This document shows positions 10,488 through 21,178 of a stretch of 64,000 nucleotides of DNA, piece after piece. The notes beneath the pieces are model-generated. The model ran no database searches and was not told where the DNA came from. It saw only the letters and a list, made by a program, of their open reading frames with translations. Numbering within the stretch: the stretch's first letter is position 1; each line of letters starts with the position of its first letter. The stretch comes from Hyaloraphidium curvatum (lineage: Eukaryota > Monoblepharomycota > Hyaloraphidiomycetes > Hyaloraphidiales > Hyaloraphidiaceae). The translations under genes were made by a program, and so were the position numbers. The stretch is taken from contig JAIVFI010000017.1 in assembly GCA_025558095.1 (NCBI GenBank), positions 372,001 to 436,000 of the forward strand, in the 5' to 3' direction.

Positions 10488-11431
10488 ATGTCGTCCCTCA
10501 GGTCAGCGCGGGCTCCTTCGCGCCGTCAGCTAGTTCTGAATATGCCGTACAAACAGGAGAGCCGTCAACCGGCGGACGTTCAAGGAGCGGGCCCAGCCTG
10601 CGGCCCGCGAGCGCCTCGGCATCCTCGAGAAGCACAAGGACTATGTCCAGCGTGCCCGGGACTACCACCGGAAAGAAAAGAGACTCAAGTCGCTGAAGGA
10701 GAAGGCGGCCTTCAAGAACCCGGACGAGTTCTACTTTGGCATGGTCAATTCTCGAACAAACGTGGGACACCCTTCTTCCCTGGCCGTTCGGTTCGCCATT
10801 CTCCAGGCTTACTGCTGCAATGTCAGGATGGCGTTCACGTCGGGAAGAAGCAGCGGCAGAATTACTCGGTGGAGACCCTGAAGGCATACAAGACTCAGGA
10901 CCATGGATACTTGCGATACCACGAGAGCGTGAACCGCGCAGTGGGTGGACTGTGCGTTGGGGTGGCCCTGCCTAGTCTGATCGATGGCATGCGATTGCTT
11001 GCTGTGTACAGAAAGTGCGCCGCTTGGAGGAAGAAGTGGAGCTGGGTTTGCATCCGGACGAACCAGAGGCGTCCACTTTGGATGTCCCGGTGCCGCGACG
11101 GACGGTGTTTGTGGATACTGTGGACGACGTTGAGGATGTGGACGTGTCGTCACACTCACGGAAGCGAAGACGGCCCGCGGCGGAAATGGACAGCGATGAC
11201 GGTGCCAGCGACGATGGGGACGAAGAGGCCTCTTTTCGCAACGGACCCAAGAAGCCCTCCCGGGAAGAAAGGGAGCTCGCCGCTAGGAAGGAACGAGATG
11301 CTCAGCTGAAGAAGCTGGAGATGGAGGTGACGATCCAGAAGAGCCTGATGGGAAAGGGAACGCGCAAGAAGGTCGGCGAATACCCCAACGGACTTCCCAA
11401 GTACAAGTGGAAGAACGAAAGGAAGAAGTAG
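10488..11431 (+). CDS. UTP11: U3 snoRNA-associated protein Utp11
   Basis: Utp11 is a small-subunit processome protein needed for 18S rRNA maturation in the nucleolus. Exons are 10488-10501 (14 nt), 10557-10761, 10827-10940 and 11012-11431, giving 250 residues with phase-matched joins. The start [19 protein letters not shown] agrees with the family's basic N-terminus. Diagnostic blocks are [30 protein letters not shown] (nearly invariant in Utp11), and QDGVHV-like DGVHVGK made by exon 3. [11 protein letters not shown] follows at the start of exon 4. The C-terminus is Lys-rich (YKWKNERKK), as expected. Confidence in the product is high. The 14-nt first exon is inferred from the frame and the GT/AG signals. 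Confidence 0.9.
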
Positions 11432-12101
11432 CGGACTGCAGTGTATTCCCAGGTCATCGAGCGGAAGCAGCCGATGCTTGCGAGTCGGGCCGTTTCGTAG
11501 TCCCATGCTAGCTCGGGGTTTCGGACATCGCCCATTTCTCGGCCGCAACGCACCGTACGGGCCCGGACGACCCGGGAACGTGACCGCAGGGGGGTCGGTT
11601 CCACGCCAAAAGTGGTGTCAGATTCCAAAAATACCCACTGCCCATTGTGATGGCGCGGGTGGGGGCCGCGGGCGGTGGGGGGTGGAGCGCGCGCCCAAAA
11701 CCCCGACGCGCGGAACCGCCGTCATCGCTGCTCCATCCTGCGAACGAAACACAGACTGTAGACGAAAGTAGTCGCAAGGCAGCGCCCGAAAGACCTACCT
11801 CTTTCCGTCTGGCAGGGGCCGGGGTAGGCTCGCGGGCCTCCGCCGGCCGCGGGGCGCCCGCCCGGCCCCGCCGCTCGCCGGGTCCACCGCGCGTGGGACC
11901 CGCCGAGTCGCTCTGCATTGCCTTATTGCGTCTGCAGAGACGCTCCTCGCTCCTTGCGGTGTTGTGTGCGCGTATGCGGACGGGGACCGCGAGCGAGCGC
12001 GATCTTTGCGTCACCACCCATCACCCCCATAGATCAGATCGCAGGACTCGAAGCAACGCTCCGCCAATGAATGAGGCGCGCATCTCTCATTTTGACCGTG
12101 T
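11432..12101. other. Gap between convergent genes with an intron-like signal on the minus strand
   Basis: 670 nt lie between the 3' ends of UTP11 and the SAK gene, far more than at most other convergent pairs here (15-180 nt). No known gene is seen. On the minus strand, an ATG at 11918 opens 40 codons ending in a strong donor (GAG|GTAGGT) followed 61 nt later by a good acceptor (TTCGCAG), after which the frame stays open to a stop. The resulting peptide of about 80 residues is Pro/Arg/Ala-rich and resembles nothing I know. It could be a small gene, a non-coding RNA with an intron, or chance. Confidence 0.25.
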
Positions 12102-13579
12102 CTAGCCGTTTACATGGCGTTTGCAGCGGTAGGCATACACCTGAAGACCATTCTGGGGATTGCCGACGGGTCTCGGTCCGATCAACGCGACCTCGCGTTC
12201 CGTGCGCTCGCAAATGCTGCAAGCCTTGTCGACAATCACCCCGTGCCCCTCGAGGTGCTCTGCAAGTCGGCTGACGTGCACCTTCCGAGAGCACCGACCG
12301 TCCTGGTTCGTGCACGCCGCCACTGCCGTCCCGACGGCCGCAGAGATCGTTTTCAGCAGCTGCGACTGCAATCAGGTGCCGTCAAGCACGTTTCTACGAT
12401 GGTGTCCACGACCTTCTCGGCCACCACGCCGTTCAGACGAAGCGGCAGAGGCGTCAAGGGGGTCCATGTCTCAATTTCATTGGATTCCTTCGCCCGGCCG
12501 CCCTCACTGATGCCCACCGTGACATGGGCAACGCGACTTCGTGTCCGGATAGTGCGCTGAGCATCAATCCGCCGAACGCTGACGGCAATCACCCTCCCGC
12601 TGAGTTCGCCGAAAGCATACGCCTCAAGAGCAACCTCCGCGCCCTCTCCGCCGTTTGTCCGCAGGTACTCCGGGTCCCTGCCCATCGACAACGTGACGTG
12701 ATCGGCCGTCAACTTGGCAACCCAACTCCGCTGCAACGCAGGGTGCTCGGTCAGAGCCTTGGTGCTCCGCGCGTCGAGCAAGATTCCGGTGTAGAGCACA
12801 GTCTGTTGAATTCTCAATGGGCTAGTCGGCGGACGAAAGGAATGGTGCGCGCGCTCCGGCGTGGTCCCGGCGGCGAGGCTGGCGTTGAAGCGAGCAACCA
12901 TCCCCGCAACCAGCTGCTTCTCCATGTGTGCAGGCAGCATCTTCCTCTGACTCGCATCCTGCCGCACCAGGGAAACGCGAAAGGTGTCGATCGCGTGCGA
13001 TTTTCGGAGGTGACGGAGCTCCTCGTAAAAATGCTTGAGCTGATTGCTTCGATCGTCCCACACGCGGACGTCCCGGATACCCTTTAGTGCCTTGAGTGTG
13101 CACAGTGTCCGCAAGACGTCCCTTTTGAAGTCCATGGTAGTTTGGTAGGCGGCGGCGTTCTCCCGCAGGAAAAAGAGCGGGAAGTCCAGTTCAATTCCGG
13201 CACAGATCGCAACGATGCGGGCCATGAAACCGATCTTCCTTCCAGTCAGCAGGATCGCGAGGCAGTTCGGATCCGCTAGCGCTTCCCTCGCGTCCCTCAC
13301 GACACCGGCGTCGAACCAGTCTACTCCGGGTGCTTCCGGCACATTCGGCGGCGACAAAGTGCCCGGATCCGAAAACCACGTTCCGCTCGAGACGAGCCAC
13401 GTTGTGGTAGGGCTGTCCCACAGCACAGGGTTGGGCTCGGGAGAGCGAAAGAGGGTGGAATCAAAGTCGAACACACACAGCGAGGTGTACGGCAACACCC
13501 TGGCTCCATCGCCGAGTCGACGGAGCTCCGACTGAACGAACGCCCTAATGCGTCCAGGGAACTCGACCTCTTCCGCCAT
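12102..13579 (-). CDS. Swiss-Army-Knife RNA-repair-like HAD protein with 2H phosphoesterase motifs
   Basis: The N-terminal half matches the HAD domain of fungal SAK RNA-repair-like proteins: VFDFDSTLF (catalytic Asp38 and Asp40), LLTGRK near residue 111 and VWDDRSNQ near 173. The middle carries two HVT motifs, HVTLS at 294-298 and HVTVG at 352-356, spaced like the paired His-x-Thr motifs of 2H phosphoesterases, which act on RNA ends or cyclic nucleotides. Exon 1 is 13579-12413 and exon 2 is 12359-12102, with a 53-nt intron, giving 474 residues. Without that splice the frame stops at 12353. The C-terminal 86 residues are Cys-rich. The start codon shares its first base with the stop codon of MsrB. 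An RNA end-processing role is inferred from the family. Confidence 0.75.
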
Positions 13580-14190
13580 CAAGCAGTCTCGGAAGGTGCC
13601 GTTTCCGTTTTCAGCCGCTTCAGTGCAAGAGAATTGATGCAATAGTGTCCTCCTTGGTCCTTCGGTCCGATAATGTGACCGAGGTGGGAGCTACAAATGG
13701 AGCACCGCACCTCGACCCTCCGGCCGAAGCGAGATTGCTCCGGCAATTCCAAGACGGCGTCCTCTAACGGGCCAGAGAACGATGGCCAGCCCGAATACGA
13801 ATGGAACTTGGAGCTTTCCGCAAATACCGGGGCCGAGCAGGCCGCACAGACGTAGGTGCCCTCGGTTGTAGCTTCCTTCCGCCAGTAGCGCCCCGAAAAG
13901 GCCGGCTCCGTGCCGCCCTGACGGAGAACGTTGAACCGATCCTCAGACAACCGTGCCCGCCATTCTCCTTCTGACAGCCCGGCGAAGAACTGCCTTCGTT
14001 CGCTGCGCTGTGGATCCTCGTGGGAATACTCGATCGGCGTGCCTCCGCAAGATGCTTCAACAGCGTTCCGCGATAGAAGTGCAGCGCCGCCAGCAGCCGC
14101 AACGATTATCGATGCTAGTCCAACGGCCAGTCTCGAAGCCAGGGTGAAAAGCTGGATGGACGACGTTGTTGACGTGCGAACACGCCGCAT
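13579..14190 (-). CDS. Peptide-methionine (R)-S-oxide reductase, MsrB
   Basis: MsrB reduces methionine-R-sulfoxide in oxidised proteins. The 203-residue frame is unspliced. It shows GTEPAFSGRYW, GTYVCAACSAPVF with the first zinc Cys pair, SYSGWPSF, then RRVEVRCSICSSHLGH with the second zinc pair, and HYCINS with the catalytic Cys at about residue 184. The N-terminus has a basic start followed by a hydrophobic segment (residues about 12-37), so the enzyme is probably targeted to mitochondria or anchored in a membrane. The start chosen is the only ATG before that seg­ment; it lies 25 nt from the CSN4 start on the other strand. The TGA stop overlaps the ATG of the downstream SAK gene by one base. 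Confidence 0.87.
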   Translation of the reverse strand: MRRVRTSTTSSIQLFTLASRLAVGLASIIVAAAGGAALLSRNAVEASCGGTPIEYSHEDPQRSERRQFFAGLSEGEWRARLSEDRFNVLRQGGTEPAFSGRYWRKEATTEGTYVCAACSAPVFAESSKFHSYSGWPSFSGPLEDAVLELPEQSRFGRRVEVRCSICSSHLGHIIGPKDQGGHYCINSLALKRLKTETAPSETA

Positions 14191-14215
14191 CACCGGTCCC
14201 GAACAGTCGCCCACG
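14191..14215. promoter_or_regulatory. 25-nt divergent gap, MsrB / CSN4
   Basis: Only 25 nt lie between the two opposing ATGs. Each 5' UTR and core promoter must therefore run into the neighbour's coding region, or one start codon is wrongly placed. This is an inference from the two gene models. Confidence 0.4.
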
Positions 14216-15619
14216 ATGGACCAGAAGCTGCAGCAGATCGCGTCGAATCCGTCGCAGAAGGTGCGATGCGGCGACTGTGGTCGGATATACGCGCCTGACG
14301 CGTCGGCAATCGCCACGGACCACAGGACAAGGCGGCGCAGTACCGGGAGGCTCTGGACGGAATCTTCGCTTCCGGGCGCCCGGCCTCCGATGTGCTCCGC
14401 GATGGAAAGGCGTTCCTGTCCCACATCATTCAGGAGTCCGTCGGTCTCGTGATTTCGCGGCAGATGTACTCGGATTTCGTGGAGAAGACGGACGCGTGGT
14501 TCCGCTCGAACCAAGGAGCTGTCGACACGGACGAAATGAAAGGCCTCTGGCGCTATGCGATCGATCAGACTCAGAGCCGATTGGTTGCCTTTGAGGAGCA
14601 GGCGCGTCTGGGCGGCGGGTTGGTTCTTTCCAGGCTGATCTTCTTGCCGCAGGTCTCCACTGTGCGTGAGAAGCTGGCGCAGGTCCTGGAGGACGAGGAG
14701 GAATGGAGCGAAGCTGCCAAGACGCTCATGAACATCACTTTCGAATCCGGCCACCGCACCATTCCCGACGCTTACAAGGCACGCACGTACATCCACATCG
14801 TGCAGCTCTTGCTCGAGGACGAGGACGCGACCACTGCGGAAACCTACCTCAACCGCGCGTCGCTCATTCTGCCCAATGTCTCGGACAAGCAGCTTCTGCT
14901 GCAGTTCAAAGCGTCGCAGGCGAGGATCTCGGACTTCAAGCGCCAGGTGGATGTCGTCTCATCACGTCGCAACGCGTTCGCTGGCTCACTTTCTGGAATA
15001 GTTCTTGTCCGCCGCATCAAAATACCACGAGCTTTCGTACAACGGCGACATCGCGGACGAGGAAAAGATCTCTTGCCTGCGGCAAGCGGTCATCTGCGCG
15101 GTGCTCGCTGGCGCGGGACCGCAAAGAAGCAGGATGCTCGCCACCCTCTACAAGGACGAACGCGTGCGAGAACGGCCGGAGCTCCGCGAGGGCGGTGTCT
15201 ACCAGATCCTGGAGAAGATGTATCTGGACCGCGTGCTGAGGAAGCAGGAGGTGGAGGAGTTCTCGAGCAACCTCAAGGCGCACCAGCTCGCACGTCTGGC
15301 AGACGGCGGGACCGTCTTGGACCGCGCGGTGATGGAGCACAACATCCTCGCTGCCTCGAAGCTGTACAACAACATCCTGTTCGACGAACTCGGCGCGCTC
15401 CTCTCTATCCCTGCGGACCAAGCCGAGCAAGTCGCGAGCAAGATGATGACCGAGGGCAGATTGGACGGGAGCATCGACCAGATTGCCCGGCTCATCTTCT
15501 TCCAGGACAAGCACCTGCTTCCGACGTGGGACCAGCACATTGCCGGAGTGTGCTACCAGGTTGATGAGATCGTCGAACACCTGGGCAAGACCAACCCGAT
15601 GGTGGGTGAACTGCTGTAA
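14216..15619 (+). CDS. CSN4: COP9 signalosome complex subunit 4
   Basis: CSN4 is a PCI-domain subunit of the COP9 signalosome, which removes Nedd8 from cullins and so controls cullin-RING ubiquitin ligases. Exons are 14216-14260, 14326-14946 and 15002-15619, giving 427 residues (human 406). The helical N-terminal repeats contain [20 protein letters not shown] and [10 protein letters not shown]. The join between exons 2 and 3 gives [13 protein letters not shown], matching the family's FIEAAQRYNELSY. The PCI domain follows with [37 protein letters not shown], and [14 protein letters not shown] near the end. Introns are 65 and 55 nt. It converges with PCF11. Confidence 0.92.
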
Positions 15620-15739
15620 TCGCACCGCTGTCGACCTCATAGTTGCGAATTCTTCAGTGGCTGCAAACCACGGTGGTGTGAATCGATACCTGAGACACAG
15701 ATACTTTCGTTGGCCAATGGGCTATGTACAGGGAATCTA

Positions 15740-17560
15740 CTACGTCGTGACGCGCTCGCGCTTCGCAGCCGGTATCGGGGCTTCGTCGCGGTCCGATCGC
15801 TTCCCGAGCACCGACGAAGCAGACACTGCAGGTGATCCGGAGCGCTTGACTGCCGCCGGATCCGGTGACAGTGATCGCGCGCGACGGCTGCCCATTTCCT
15901 GATGACACGAGTAATGCCGCAACTGGAAAGGCGCGTTGGGGGATGGCTCAGAACCCGTGCCAAGGATGATGCCCACCTTTCCCTCGAACATCATGGCATC
16001 CCGCAGCATCCATTCCTCCTTCTCCTCGTCCCAGTAGCGCACGAACTTTTCATGGCAGACTGGACACACCAGGGACGACGTATCACCCTCCGGAGCCTTC
16101 ACGCTGGGCACGGACGCCTCGATCTTCGCCGCGAGCTTCTTGGCCTCGGCATCTGGCTTCAGCACGTCCATCCCAAAGAACGGCGACTGGTCGTCCGACG
16201 TTTTCGCCTCGCGATTCTCCAGCCAGTCTTCCTTGGTCACAAACCAATCGCGGCTCACGAGCTTCTTCCCCTTCTCCATGACACGCTTGTTCTGGCGGAA
16301 ATGATAGTCCATATGCAAGCCCATCCTTTCCTTCCCCTCTTCGCCAGCAGGGAACCGGAAACCGCACTGACGACACTGCTGCGGATACGCTTCGTAGATG
16401 ACGGCATGCGCACCCGGACGTTTGCGGTTGATGTCCTCCGTCGTGAGCATCACGCGGCCCACGCGTGCGACAGTTGCCCGCCCAAGCTCGTGCGACGTGA
16501 CTTCCACGGAAGGAACACCGACAGGCCCTTGCATCCTGTTGATGACGTTGCTCGCATCCTCAAGGAAGGACGATGCAAGGCGCGGGGATAGCCTCGGAGG
16601 TTCGGCAACAACAGGAAGCGGCAGGGCAGGAGCCGGAGGAAACGTCTGCACGTACATATGCTGGACATGATTCAGCACTTGCTGTAGCGTCGATGGATCC
16701 GATGTGGCCGCCAAGGCACCCGACTCGACCATTTGCTTAAGCTAAGCGGGCAGGTCAAACCAAGGGCAAACGGGCCGTTCAGACACCACACCTGCTGGAG
16801 ACCGCTCAGTTGCTGGTTGTTGACGGCATCGGCGGGAAAGATTGCCTGCGTCTGCAGTTTTGCAACCAGCAGGGCATCAATCTGGTGGGCCAGCTGGGCG
16901 AGAAGTGATGCAGAGCCAGGAGCGGCAAGAGGCAGTGCAGGGCCGGCCACCATTGGACTAGCGTAGGAGGGCTGCAGATGCACCCGCCAGATCAGCACGG
17001 GCCGGCAAAGATCAAACTGACTATTCTCACGGCAAACGGGGATACTGCAGCAACCGGAGGCGCCCACGATGCCTTCCATTGCCGCACAATGGACTCGAGC
17101 GCAACGAGGATATGGTTTGGAAAGACGCTCTGCACCCTCCAGGTCTCCATGAGCCGTTCCAACCGCTGCTTCACCTCGTCGTCGACCATCTGGAAGGCGT
17201 TGCCGAAGACCTTGACGATGTTCCGCGTGAACGACGCAACGTAGGCCTGGCGAACATTGTCTGGCCGGGCAAATTTGCAGATGGAGTCCATCAAGTACAG
17301 CGCAGGGAGCTTTTCGTCCGATGGAGCCTGACCGCCGCGGCAACCGATTTGAGATCGTCCTCGGACCCCAAGCTACGACCGCTTACCGTTTTGATTCGCT
17401 CTTCGATTGTAGCCACGATCACCTGTGCCGCAGCCACGGTCTCCTGCGCAACGACGGTGAGGCTGTCGATTAAAGGTTTGCTGTTGAATGTGAGTTCCAG
17501 GAGACCGTTCATGTACTCGGCGGCGACGGACTCGAGGTCCAGCTTCGAAGCCGCTTGCAT
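15740..17560 (-). CDS. PCF11: mRNA 3'-end processing factor Pcf11
   Basis: Pcf11 is a cleavage factor IA/CFII subunit that couples poly(A)-site cleavage to RNA polymerase II termination. Exons are 17560-17387, 17327-17031, 16971-16792 and 16741-15740, with introns of 59, 59 and 50 nt, giving 550 residues. Residues 1-140 form the CTD-interaction domain: MNGLLELTFNSKPLIDSLT and ALYLMDSICKFARPDNVRQ match yeast Pcf11 closely. The second half has two zinc-binding regions: CRQCGFRF followed by HMDYHFRQNKR, and CPVCHEKF followed by WMLRDAM. The long central Pro/Ala linker is typical. The C-terminal tail is basic. All joins were verified in frame. Confidence 0.92.
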
Positions 17561-18007
17561 GGCGCCGAGTGCAGATCAAGTCCAGGGAGCGAGGGGAAAG
17601 CCGGTGGGGAAGGCGAATCCGAGGATGGAGCAGATCCGGCGGCGCCCGAGAGCCGCGCCCGAATGCGCCCCCGACAAAGAAACCAGAAAGGCGAGGCAGT
17701 CCAGTCGACAACGGGGCGAACAACGTAGCCGCGGGAGCCTCGCCGCGGATGGGACCTCAAAACGGCGCGGATACGCCCGCAGGGCGCGGTGCCCCCGACC
17801 ACTTTATTTCCGGCACATCCGTCGACAATCACCCTCCGTCTTTCGCATGCGCACCCGGCCGCCGGTCCGAGGCGGCGCGGGACTTCGCCCGAGGCGGTTT
17901 TCGGTTCTCGGGGTTTTGGGTACTTGCCGGAAGTCAACCCGAAAATTAATAGCGCGCTCACCGATCGCCGACACGTTGACCATTCTTCGCGCTTCTTGGG
18001 CCGCAGG
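17561..18007. other. Divergent intergenic region, PCF11 / DNAJC3-like
   Basis: These 447 nt contain both promoters. The right gene encodes an ER chaperone of the unfolded-protein-response type, but I do not recognise an unambiguous stress-response element. No further gene is seen. Confidence 0.4.
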
Positions 18008-19686
18008 ATGAGGCCATTCCGCCTCCTGCCGCTGGCAGCCGCCGCGGTTTGCCTTGCATTGTTACCGGCATCGGTTGCCGCGGATTCCGCGGCCGCCGCG
18101 GCGCTCGTCGAGCGGGCAAAAGAGCTGGCGCACGAGGGCAAGTTCAATGAGGCCCTGGCAGCATACTCGGAGGGTCATGCAAAAGACCCGCAGAATGCCA
18201 TGATCCTGTTCCGGCGTGCGGCGTTGAATCTGCAGCTGGGCCGCTCGCAGGCTGCGCACGAGGACTTTTCCGCGGCCCTTGCCGTGAAGCCAGATTTCGA
18301 TCAGGCCCTGCTGCAGCGCGGGAAGCTGCTGCTCCGGGAGGGCAAATATGACGACGCGGACAAGGATATCAGGAGGTACCACGGCCTCCACAGTGCCGAC
18401 GACAGCGCGAAAGCCCTCCTGGACGAGGTTGCGATCGGCAGGGCGGCGGTTGCGGAGGCGAGGACACTCCTCAAGTCGGCGAAGAGCGCCGAAGAAATGG
18501 ACCGGGCGATCGAGCTACTTTCCCAGGCGATCCTCATCTCGCCCCAATCGCCCGAGCTGAGGATGCTCCGCGCCGACACATACCTTCGAAAAGGGGACAA
18601 GGAGATGGCGGTCGGGGACCTCGTGCGGGCCACAAAGCTGAAACCGGACAGCTTGCAGGCCCTGCAACAACTTGCAAACATCCACCTGTCGCTGGGGGAA
18701 CCCGGGGAAAGCTTGACGCACGTGAAGGAGTGCCTCAGGGTCGATCCCGAGGAAAAGACCTGCAAGGCGCTCTTCCGGCGGCTGAAGAAGCTGGAGAAGC
18801 AGCTCAAACAGGCGGAGGATGCTGCCGGCGCCGGGCAGTACGTCAAGTGCATGCAGATTCTGGAAAGTCCGGACGGCGGGGGCCTGATCCAGGACGTCGC
18901 GGGGCTCGACTCGCCGAGGCTCATGATCCAAGTTTACGGACTCGCTTGCAAAGCCCAGACCGGCATCAAGAAAGACCACACGGCGCTCAAGTTCTGCAAC
19001 AGGCTGCTGGAGCTCGATGGCGACAACGTGGAGGGCCTCGCCAACCGCGGCGAGATCTGGATGGAGGAGGAAGACTACGAGGCTGCGATGCGTGACTTCC
19101 AGAACGCGCACAAGCTGGACAACTCGAATCGGAGGGTGGGCACAACGTGGAGCCGGTCGGCATTTGACGACATCGACTAACCGTCCCCGTCGCGGACGCT
19201 CTGAACACAGGTCGTCGAGGGCTTCAACAAGGCCCAGCGGCTGCACAAGAACGCGTCGCGGAAGGACTACTACAAGATGCTCGGGGTGACAAAGAGCGCC
19301 AACAAGCGCGAGATCAAGAAGGCGTTCCGCAAGCTCGGTGGGCCGACCCCCGCCCCTTTCCCGGACTCTGCTAACGGTCGTCCGCATTTGCAGCCCAAGT
19401 ATACCATCCCGACAAGTACTCGGGCGAGATGTCCAAGGAGCAGGTCCAGAAAAAGATGGCGGACCTCAACGAGGCGTACGAGGTGCTCACGGACGACGAG
19501 ACGCGACAAAAGTACGACAACGGCGAGGACATTTTCGGCAACCAGGGCGGGCCGCCGGGCGGCAACCCGTTCGGCGGGAACCCGTTCTTCTTTGGCGGCT
19601 CGCCGTTCGGCGGGGGAGGGCCCTTCGGCGGTGGCGGCGGGCCGTTCGGGGGCCAGAACATGAAATTCGAATTCAGGTTCGGCTAG
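18008..19686 (+). CDS. ER-lumen TPR/J-domain co-chaperone, DNAJC3/P58IPK type
   Basis: This protein recruits the Hsp70 BiP to unfolded clients in the endoplasmic reticulum. Exons are 18008-19135, 19211-19337 and 19394-19686, giving 515 residues (human DNAJC3 has 504). Residues 1-25 form a signal peptide. TPR repeats follow from about residue 30 to 370, for example EALAAYSEGHAKDPQNAMIL, DYEAAMRDFQNAHKLD. The C-terminal J domain starts at DYYKMLGVTKSANKREIKKA. The HPD triad falls at 423-425, created by joining exons 2 and 3, and QKYDNGEDIF ends the domain. A Gly/Phe-rich tail closes the protein. No KDEL-like signal is present. The order signal-TPR-J is diagnostic. Confidence 0.92.
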
Positions 19687-20207
19687 AGCCGCGGGGAACA
19701 ATAGAATCTTCTCTGTCTTCCGTGTATGCTTGGGGGTGGGGAAGCAGGAATCCGCATCACCGGATCCCCGCGAAAGTCGCCTTTCCCTTTACCCAAATCA
19801 TGGCAGCTACACCCGAAGACGGCTCGCTTTGTGAGCAACATACGTACCGATGTATTCCAGCTAATCTTGTCATTGAATGTGCTCGCGTTGACAGAATCCG
19901 GAATACCGCATCAGCATGGCTGACCTGCTTCACCACTGGACTTCACCACAATCTCCGGAACACAAAAAGAACTGCTTCGCCGCCTGCCATCGGCTCTTCA
20001 AACCGGCCTAGCACTTCCTTCGAGACTCCGCTTCGCTTTGGTCGCACCGAGAACGCGCCCGCTTGCGAACCGAGGCCGACCCAACGCCCGCGCCCGAACG
20101 ACTCCTGAACCCCTCCAACCGACCCGGCAACGTCGGAAGCCTAGCTGAGGCGGCTTCCTCCGAACATTTTGCTTTGGACACAGTACCAAACGAGCGCCCA
20201 CATCTCA
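19687..20207. other. Intergenic, tandem genes
   Basis: This should hold the 3' UTR of the co-chaperone gene and the promoter of the Ecl1-like gene. A 102-codon frame from 19801 has no resemblance to known proteins. Nothing else is recognised. Confidence 0.4.
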
Positions 20208-21053
20208 ATGGAAACAGACTGGTGAGTTCTGGGCACGGCGTCGATTGTTCGATGGCCTTCTCTAACCCCTGGTCCGTCAAGGTGTTTGAACTGCGGGGGC
20301 CATGCAACAGGGCCATACTGCTCGGCATCATGCCATGCAGAAGACGTCGCCCGGGCGACGTACAAGACGCCTTCAGTGCCCGAGCTGGAGGCCGCGTGGG
20401 ACGGGTCAGCCTCGGTGTCAAGCGCCACGAGCACACTGTCACGCAGCCCCAAGGCCGCGCCTTCGAGCTTCCTGGATGGGGCTACCCCGACGGACTGGTT
20501 CGCATCCCGGTACGTGCCGCGAGGTGGTTGATCTGCCAGGCCGATAGCTGACGGCTCCTCCCGCAGCTCCCCTCGCCAGCGGACCATGGCCGGCAGCCTG
20601 GCGCCACCGGAAGAGCCGCAACCGGTATTCGTGCTCGACGATGCAGAGCCGTGCTCCTATCTTCGTACGCAAGGCGGGAATGCCTGGTATTTTGATCATG
20701 GGTCACCAGATCACGGGTCGGAAGTGGTAGATCACTTCCCGCTGCCGGATTTTCCCTTGGCTACTTCGAACGCCACTTCCGGACAGTCGGCCGCCGCGGC
20801 CAGGGTGGCGAATAATCCGGCGATCGACGCCGGGGTCGCCATTGCCGCGATCGAGGACATCCTTGCGACCATCCAGCGCCCCGGGTGGTCGTTTAGACTC
20901 TCGCGCTCCTCGGACCAGTTCCGTGGGGTCGTCGACCGTTTCGTGGTCATGATGGGCAGGCGGAGAGGGAAGAAGCCGGAAATGCAGCCTCAAGAATGTT
21001 GGCGGGAGAGTAGCTGGAAAGCCTGCGGGCAGCTCGGCGCCGAGATCCAATGA
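20208..21053 (+). CDS. Ecl1-like zinc-ribbon lifespan/stress factor
   Basis: Three exons (20208-20221, 20282-20509, 20567-21053) give 242 residues. The first is only 14 nt. The spliced N-terminus METDWCLNCGGHATGPYCS followed by ASCHAEDVARAT has the Cys pattern CxxC...CxxxC seen at the very start of fungal Ecl1-family proteins. Those proteins bind zinc and extend chronological lifespan or promote stress and starvation responses. The rest is Ser/Ala-rich and has no recognised domain, apart from a basic run (MGRRRGKKPE) near residue 220. Assignment to Ecl1 rests on the position and pattern of the cysteines and is moderately sure. Both introns (60 and 57 nt) restore codons exactly. Confidence 0.62.
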
Positions 21054-21178
21054 ATAGCCGAAAAATCGTTGGAAATGAAGACGGCGAATCCATTCGGAGG
21101 TCGTGAGAATGAATCAGATTCACGCAAATGCTCTACAATGAGTCCCAGAGGCAAGAAGCAAGCCATCCTTGTCTGCGA

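Noticed and set aside
13579..14796. A 405-codon MsrB reading frame
   Set aside because: The part upstream of 14190 is antisense to CSN4 exons 1 and 2 and carries no MsrB sequence; the ATG at 14190 is preferred.
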